Assembly (NCBI GenBank): GCA_037976565.1
Contig: CP137666.1
Coordinates: 51,859,271-51,923,270 of the forward strand
Source of the DNA: Mesocentrotus franciscanus
Taxonomy: Eukaryota > Echinodermata > Echinoidea > Camarodonta > Strongylocentrotidae
Reading direction: 5' to 3'
Length of the DNA: 64,000 nt
Under the pieces are notes generated by a model, which had not been told where the DNA came from, made no database searches, and saw only the letters and a list, made by a program, of their open reading frames with translations. Below are positions 50,501 to 59,500 of this stretch, piece after piece. How positions within the stretch are numbered: the stretch's first letter is position 1; the number at the start of each line of letters is the position of its first letter. A program made the position numbers and the translations under genes.

Positions 50501-53500
50501 GTCGCACAAAATTGTATTCTATGACCCTGTTTTCAGTATATAAAACTTATAATGACTGCTTTAATATTCGAGGCATAGTTGTTTTTTTGGCTCTCGGGGA
50601 GGTTACATCGTGCTATCACCCCTCGGCACGCCTCGGGGTGATAGCACGATGTAACCTCCCCTTGAGTCAATAACAAAACTATGCCTCTCATAGCAGTCAT
50701 TATTACTATAATGGCTCTCGTTTACAAATATTAGGGCTATTTACACTGGCAACCAAACATGCCAAAAGATGCTAAACCGGGACCTGACCGCGATCTTTCG
50801 GTTGAAGTTGCTAGGCAACTATGCCAAACCGGAAAAGATGGCAAGCCAGAAACATTCCAAGCCGGTGTGTGATTTTTTTAAATGTCCGCATGATGTTTTG
50901 TAATGTACGCTAACGGTTGCTGCTGAAAAATCGTGATGTTTGTCACGTGACTTTCGGCACTTCCGGATTGTTACCCGGGTCAAAGGTCGGGAAGACCACA
51001 CATGCGCATTACCAACCAAAACACGCCAAAACATCACAGTGCAAGTGTATACGGTGTAAACGGTAGTGCAAAAAAAAAATCATGATTTTTTTTTTAAATG
51101 ACGTTTTTGACAGTATAAATGAGCCTAGTGAGAGTTTCTGGTTTTTAACAATTTTCATGTTTTCTCCCCTAGCGGCCATTTCACTTTGACTGCTTCTGTG
51201 ACCTTTGGCCTCAGGAGCCTTACACACTCACAATAAGGACACTACCTGTTGATTTTGAGAATCAAACCCTCCTAGACCCTTCCAGTATTGTCAGAGACTT
51301 CACAGTACCAGGTAATAGCAATACCTTTATTTTCATTTTATATGTGATGATATTCCCTCATATCCCTCATATCCCTCATACAGTGAAAATGACTTTAGCG
51401 ACCATCTGTATAGAAAGACCAGGTTTTCTGATTCCCTTGAATGGTGTTTCTCCTTTACACATGTTCAAAAGGAACCTTTACATAAAGACCACCTGCCTAT
51501 AAACTTAAGACCATTTTTTATTGTCTCCTTTGAAACAGTATTCATATACAGCTGCATTATATGAAACTCATTTATAATGATGATCTGTATCTATGCAGTC
51601 ATCTCATTCTTTTCTTTGTACATAGTAGTTGCTCTAAATTATCCCCTAATTCTTGATATTGTATAGGCCTACAGAGAATCCTTTCCTGCTAGACAGCTCA
51701 TTTTCATATTGAATACAGGTAATTAGATTGAAAGTACAATACAAACAGTAATTTTGTTCATAGTGATTCTTTCTACATTTTCTAGGTGATTTCTACTCAA
51801 AGGCATTTTTTTCCTCTATACTTTCTGAGTTTTCCCACAGCTTGATTTCTTTTCACTTCTTTTACTATTTTTTCTTTACTTTATTTTTATTGAGTGCAGA
51901 CTGACTATAATTATATAAGCACAACCATTCTCTATATTAGGATTACATGCACGTCATACGTATGAAAAAGGTTTCCCTGGATCGCCATAGTAACAGTGCA
52001 TCGTATTACTATTCCGTTCAAATTTCATTCATTAGAGCTATGCTTGTGACAAACTTTCAGTGTCTAATTTCAATAAAACACACAAACGCTGAATTACTGT
52101 AATCGAAATTTTGCCAGATTAGGAAAGTGGGGGTCCTAGATCGAAAAGCTGTTTAATCATGTCTATGTTTATCAATTTGTATGATGTAACAAGAATTTAT
52201 GGGTATGTCATGAGCATGAGAGTAAGATGTAACTTGTAACCATATGCTAAGATCATCAAGCAATAGCTTGATAATGTAGACATTACAGTTATAATTAATA
52301 AATTGTAAGTTTTCTGATTCAATAAGTACACTTTTGTTTGAAATGCCATATACTGTACACAAAGATTGTCTACCAAATTGTGTGCGTGCAGTTGTACAGA
52401 GAGATTGGGGGGGGGGGGGATACATGAGTCTTATAGCCTGTAGTGCAGATAAAATGTTTCAATTCATCATCAAATGCTAGAAGCTAGAAGTAGAGATAGA
52501 AGGCAAGAAGACTCGTTCAATTTGGCCTCCTGCGAAGGCTTTATACAATGACATTATACCACATGCAAAGAAATTCATGAAGGACGAACGAAGCATTACA
52601 TTGCATTTATTTGTTGAACATTGCTTCAATATAATTATAAACAGTAGTGACTGTAATCTGTTTACTTATCTGTGAAGTGCACCATTATCTGTCAGAATAT
52701 AGGGGTTTTCCCTTGTCTACTGTTATTATTAAAGGAATTCCTTGTATTCCAATTAGATGTAGTTAGCTGTACTGGTGACAGGTTTATACACCGCAAATCG
52801 TGACATCTGCATCAATCGCGTAATTTAAATGTTCAGTTCCGCAAATTGGACAGAAAAATGTATTAACCTACATGTGATTTCTTTCTCATCTTTGTAATTG
52901 TGCTACATGGTCAGTTTTTTCAGTTCTTTAAAAAAAATATGTATATGGAATCTTTTCATCATTTTAATTCACATGTACATGTGTTATCTAAAGAACCTTA
53001 TGATTGATATGAATAATAAATAGTCAGTAAGATATCCTACTCCCAAATTTTAATTTTGTGCTAGAATCAAACTTGTACATAAAGACAGCTTTTATAAATG
53101 GGAGACAGGAAAAGTGATTTAGGCAGGTTATTTTATGAACAGGTTCCTTCTTTAAATAATTACAGGTTTAAATTAGAAATACTGTTAAAGAGAGACACAA
53201 AAGGTACCGTAGTCTTTTTTCCTTTGTTGTTGTTGTTGTTGGTTAGTTTGGTTACAGAATACAGTATGTTTGTCAGAAAAATACACAGTTAATGAAATAA
53301 GGAATGGAAAGTTTCTAAAATATCTATTTCAAATCAAGTTAAAATGATCATTTGAAATTGTAGTTGTACAGATAGTGTTCATCATTACTGCAAATTCTTG
53401 TAATGATATGAGGCAATCAGCGTGTCCACACACAAAACAATTTATCCCAAAACTCTATAACGAAACGTCATATAAAGAATCATCGTATAAATTCCAGGGT

Positions 53501-56500
53501 GTCCACACACAAGAAACGTCGTATAAAGAATCATCGTATAAATTCCAGGGTGTCCACACACACAAGAAAGTAATCCCGAAACTCTACAGCAAAATGTCGT
53601 ATAGGTGTGCAGTTTGCTACTGCGGTCATGAAATAGAAGTGGAAATGAGAGGTCGGGTCTCCTTTCGCGCGAGGTCACGTTAAGCCCCGCCCAGTTATAC
53701 CGTTTAGTTCTACTAGTTATACTAGTTACGTCCACACACAATACATTCCTTGATTAGGCGTGATTAGACGTGATTCTTTATTGAGTTCTAGTTCGAACGA
53801 TGCCCAAACCCGCGTATCGTTATAAGACGTTTCGTTATACGATGTATCGTTAGTAAGCATCCACACACACAATTTTCATCGTATAACTATCCCGAAACGG
53901 TATAACTAATCACCCCTAATCACGAAAAGTGTTGTGTGTGGACACGGGGAATGAACTGTTATCATGTGCCAGAATGTTTTCTTAACCCAAGGGGGATCAT
54001 AAGCAAACAAAGAAGAAGTTGAGTATTAAGCATTGCACTTTGAAACGTGGAATACAATAGTTTGTGACATGATAAGGTTTTATCCTGAAGAGTTGGGTGG
54101 GAGTGAGGGGGTGGGGGAGAATGTGGGGATGCTTCCCGCTAAGACCTTTTTCAACAAAGACCCTAATTGTCATGGCGGCCTGATTTTCTTCATTTTCATT
54201 TATATTTACATTGCTTGCCCAAACTTATTTGATCTTTGTCAAGAAAATCAAATTCACAGTCTTTTTTATCATGTTGAGCATTAAGTGTCTATTGTTTGGG
54301 TAGTCATACATGAGATACCATACTACGAGGGTTTGGCAAAGCTTGCACTGCCATCACACAATGCTTTATAGCAACATTAAATGGGGTACATGCTGCCACC
54401 TCACCCCAGCTAATATAAATATACTGTACATCTGTCTCCCTTTCCCCTGATTTCATATATTCCCTTACTCACAACAAATATTGTGATCTTTGCCTTGAAA
54501 ATTAAATTCACACTCTTTTATTGTATGTCAATTAATGCTTTGTTTAGATAAATTCAAACGGAAATACCATGCTGCGAGCGTTCAGCAAAGTCTGAGCTGC
54601 CGTTACACGATGAATGTACATGTACTCAAGATACATGAGACACACCCTTTTTCATCTTTGATCTGTAATCGCAGTCCTTTTTTGCGTAAAAAAAGTAATT
54701 CTGTACTCTGTTATGTAGACTGTAATGATTACTGGTGGGCAGTTTTCTGCTCTCTACATGTAACATTTAACATTATGTTCCTATGAAAAATTCTCCATGC
54801 CCAATAATGCAATGAAGAAAAAAATGAATAAACACTCAAAAATGTGAAATTACATTTGTGCCAACCGTTTTTGGTATAGAAGATCATGATCATGTACTGA
54901 ATGCTGAATGTATTATGAATGTCCTTCTTTGATGTTATTTCTCACCCTTTTTTTGTTTTTATTTATATTTTAGGATGTTCTCCTGCACTTGAGTGGGATC
55001 AGTACTGTCAGAAGTCTATAGAAGGTATTATGTGACTCATTCAAGTCTATTCATATCGTCTGTGAACATTTTTGGAGCAAAGCCAATCAAAGTACTATAA
55101 AGAACGATACTAAGGGGGGGGGGGCACTGTGATAGATATCCATTCAAGATGTCAGCATGGGGCATCAAGATAACCAATAAACACAACCTCCGGAAAATTT
55201 TATTTTTCTTTAAACTATTCATTTTTTTCGATGGTGGGGGCGTTTCCTCTTGCGTGCTTATGAAATATTCTCAGAAAACAACAAAGTACAGAAAAGGCAG
55301 ATTCATGTTTTACAGTGATATTTTATTAGCAGTTTGAGATACATATATGCATGATTCGATCACTTTGATTTTTCTTTTCACACATTCAATTGAGCCTTTT
55401 CAAGCGTTGTCTAGGTGCACTATTGAACCACAGCCAATAATCCTTAGACAGTTATGCTTTCAAACCAGGACTTTTTCCTTTCCATTCTGTCTACAGAACA
55501 AAGACACTTTGGCCTAGATAAAAAAAATGGAGACAATTGTTGATTTTTAGGGTTTTCATTCTGCCTCAAATATTTGCCTCAAATATATCTACATACATGT
55601 ACCGTTTGTCACCCTGGATAGTATTAGAAATCTGAGTCATCCAGATCCTGTATGCAGAAGTTAAAAACATTTTATTTTAATCACTTGCCAACATGTATGC
55701 CAATATTGACCCTGTTTAACTATTAAAGGCGTATGATTTCCCGGCTTGCAAGGACTACTCTAAAGAAATTTTGAATTTTATAGTAATTTTGGTTTTAGTT
55801 CAGATTGCAGACAATATATGCAAGAAAATATGGTCCTTTTCAAGAAGTATTTATTTACAGAAAAGGTGATTCTCTAATTGGTCTTTAGAAGCTCTACAAC
55901 TCTTCCTCTCTTTCACATTTTCCCTGCCTCGATTCTCATATCTTTTATTGACACCTTTCTCTGTCTGAATGGTAGAATTATGGAAGCCTCAGCTATTACT
56001 GCCTGAACAACTCTTCCCCCAGTACCTGGAACTCAATGTCACATTCAATATTGCCCCTCCTCACTACCGCTTTACTGAATATGTAATCAGTGTCTTGGAA
56101 ATGGATGTGCCTAAACCCATGCATACTGACGTGGCTTATACAGTAAGTGAAGGACCAGAAATGAATGAATTCCTTTTGCCTTTAATACACATTTAACTCA
56201 ATTCTTCAGCACCATGAAAATGCATACAAGTGTACATTTATAACTTGTCTTGGTTGAAGAATGACGCAATGCTTAGCTTATTTGTTGGGATATTTATGAT
56301 ATATGATTTAAATCAGACCAAACAGTATAGTCAAGAAAGTACATTTTTAAAGAATCAGTTGATTAAAAACAGTATTGTATTGAGACACCTGAATGAGGTG
56401 GCGTGAATTTTTCACTTGGAAGTCTAATCTTAATATATCTAGTGAGTTGATTAGCTTCTTTTATTCTTTATGTATCCCTTTTGTTGATAAAAAGGTGTTG

Positions 56501-59500
56501 AGGTATACATAGTAAATGTGTCTGTGGACTGTGGGTCCAATTGTCCTGTTTCCAATCCTAGCCATGGCACCAATTTCTTCTGCAAGATGTTAATCTACCA
56601 TTGCCACTCTCAACCCAGGTATAGTAAAGGATTACCTGGTGTGAAGTCATTCCTTGAATGCTTGCAGGATGTTAGGGCAACTTGGGTAAAGCCAGGGTAA
56701 TATTTATACTTTGTAGGTGTACCTTTAGCATTCCTGGGGCAGATATATGTAAAATGTAGATATTGTTATTGTTGTTGTTATTGTTGTTGTTGTTGTTTCT
56801 GTCAATATTATTGTTATAATCATTCTTATTATTGTTTTTTTTTCAGTCATCATTGATTTCCTATCCAGCCATGGTCAATGGGCTAATGATGAATGTGAGT
56901 AGTATTATCTTCACATTGGAAGAAAAGGATATCGGGAAAACAGTCCATGCATCAGTGAGTATATGATGGTATTAGTTTACCCCCTCCCCTTCCCCTCCCC
57001 TTCCCCTCCCCTTCCCCTCCCCTTCCCCTCCCTTCCCTCCCCCTTCCCCCTTCCCCCTTCCCCCTTCCCCCTTCCCTATCTCTCTCTCTCTCTCTTTATC
57101 TATCTATATCTCTCATCCTCTCTCCTCTCTATTTCTTTCCCTCTCTCCCTCTTTCCGCTCCATCTGTCTTTCTCTCTCTCTCTCTCATTCTTGCACTCTT
57201 CTCTCTCATTCTTGCGCTCTCTCTGTCTCTCTCCTCCCCTCTTTCTCTCTCCCTCCCCTCTTTCTCCCTCTGTCTTTCTCTATCTCTCCCCCTCTCTCTC
57301 TCTCTCCCTCCCCTCTCTCTCTCTCTCTCCCTCCTCTCTCTCTCTTGCTCTCTCTACCTCTCTCTCCTCTCTCCTCTCGCATTTTCTCTCTCCAACTGTA
57401 CTACATGTATTATGTTATTCTATCTCCCCTCTCTGTCTGTTTGCCTGTCTTTTATTTCCTGCTGTAGCCTCTCTTCCTCAGGACTGCCATGATATATATT
57501 ATTCCTTCTTTTTCTCTTTGTCACTCTCTTCATCATACTTTCATATCATCCCCCAGTAGAGTTTCATTATACCTATCTATAAAAACACACTTTACTTCCC
57601 TTCCAAATTGGCCACACATAACAATTTATATCCCTTTTCCCATTATATGTTAATTTGGTCTCTCTCTATTCGGGGTTTATAGTGTGGCAGAAATTGTAAT
57701 TTTCCAATTTAGATTTTACATGTACTTACCATTCTTCATTATCAAGCTTATAATATGATAAAATTATAATACAAGAGTATAAGTTATTGATTTATTTTAG
57801 TTTCTGTGTTTTTTGGTGTTCTTTTGTCTTACTGTTTGACAAACTATCAAATATGTGATCAATGATTGGTGTGATTTATTACAGGATTTCTTGATATTAT
57901 TCTTCCATTCTTGTGTCTATTATTTCTTTAAAGATGTTTCCAAAATGTGTTAGTACAGCTGACTGCAATACTGCAACCCATATAGATGAAATTCACTTTG
58001 TTGAAATCATAGGTAAGAGCACTAATATACAAAATACATCTAGATGTTTACTTGTCTATATTTTTCTTTTATTAACACCTGGACCCAGTCTGATAAAGAG
58101 TTTCAATTAATCGTAACTTATTTGCGATTGATATCAATCGAACTGTGTACATACAAAATAGGAGACTTTATACTTGCAATTGATTCCGATCAATCACAAC
58201 TCTTTATAAGCCAGGGCCCGGTTGTGTATCCCTACATTTAATAAGGAAAGATTAGTGTATAAGAGGTGCAAGAATATTTTTTTCTTCTTGAAATTGAAGA
58301 AGGTAAAGAATAATTAATAATTTTTTTTGTAAAAAATTGATTAACCCAATGTGAGAGCATCTGCATGTTTGAGAACTTAGCAGTTTACATTGAGTGTGAA
58401 ACCCTATATCATTTATTGAATTTATTAGTCATCACTAAAACTAAATTGTGTGTGTCATCACGGATTCCCTGCATTCCCTGCAGCATTGAAATCTGACGGA
58501 TGCAAGAGCATCTGAGCATTAACAGATAAATTAATATGTAATAGAACAAGAAGTTACTCGTACATGATGATTTATGACATAAAATGCCTTCAATTTGGCG
58601 GTTGTCTATGTATTAAATGTAATGTAGAGTATGGGTGATTTTAAGTCACAAGTGTCAATGGATTTTCCTAAAGCTATCAGGGATATCTTTCCTTACATCG
58701 TATAACAAATTGATAAAGAAGTTAACTACTTTTATAATCATATAAAAATTGGTACCTTTGGGCAACACTAGATGTATACAGTATTACCGAAAGACAGCAA
58801 GGTTTTCCATTTACTAATTAAGTCCCAGGTAACTTGGGATAATTCACTTTAAAGATATAAAGTCGAGTTCTGGTCATGCAATCATCTATTGAAAGATACT
58901 GTTTGAAAGTAATTGGGAAAGAGTGATTAAATTTGGTACATAAGAATCATTGGTTCGTCAGGTTTTGGAATCCCCAAAATGATAATTAAATGACTCAATT
59001 TTGCTGAGAGTCACATGCACTGCAAACAGAAATGTTTATATGGGACAACACACATGTGGCATGAAATCTTGGTCGAGGTATTTCATGTATTTCTTATCAT
59101 ATTCCAAATATTTATTGATCATTTATTGATCATTTCCAGGGAACATTTGTAATATATTCTTCCAAACTCATGAAAAGAATGAGAAATCTCACAAATTAGT
59201 TTTCTCCTTAACCAGAAGTCAACCTCGTCTTTAAGAATGCCAGACAGGTGTGCTTTAGACATAAGCGTGTTGATTCAGGCAGTTCCTACCCACCACTTGA
59301 GTGTATTCCTGTTCTGTTAATGATTATCCTTTTTCAAATTGGACTCAGTAAAGTTGTATCCTCAGACAGATAAAGTTATTTTATAACCTTTGAAAAGAAA
59401 CCTCCTAGAAAGCGCCTGGGTATGAGTTCGAGTTGTGTTTGCTTTTCGCTATAAAAGACCTTGAAGTCATGGTGATTAGAGGCACAAATAGTTCATGTTT

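Larger units (their letters stand above)
45591..51172 (+). other. Intron 4 of the receptor gene
   Basis: Holds a telomere-like degenerate tract, a retroelement 3' tail, one TTAA MITE, a copy of the 75-bp block also found near 4177, a perfect hairpin and a TTTACACT-ended MITE. 46110-46870, 46990-48320 and 49262-49965 show nothing recognisable. Confidence 0.72.
51312..54973 (+). other. Intron 5 of the receptor gene
   Basis: Holds the third copy of the GTGTCCACACAC MITE and an imperfect local duplication (54207-54630). 51312-53418 shows no recognisable element apart from a short G run near 52408. Confidence 0.72.

Noticed and set aside
56963..57559. 198-codon open frame rich in Ser, Leu and Pro
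   Set aside because: CCCCTT and CT microsatellite translated; lies within intron 8 of the receptor gene.
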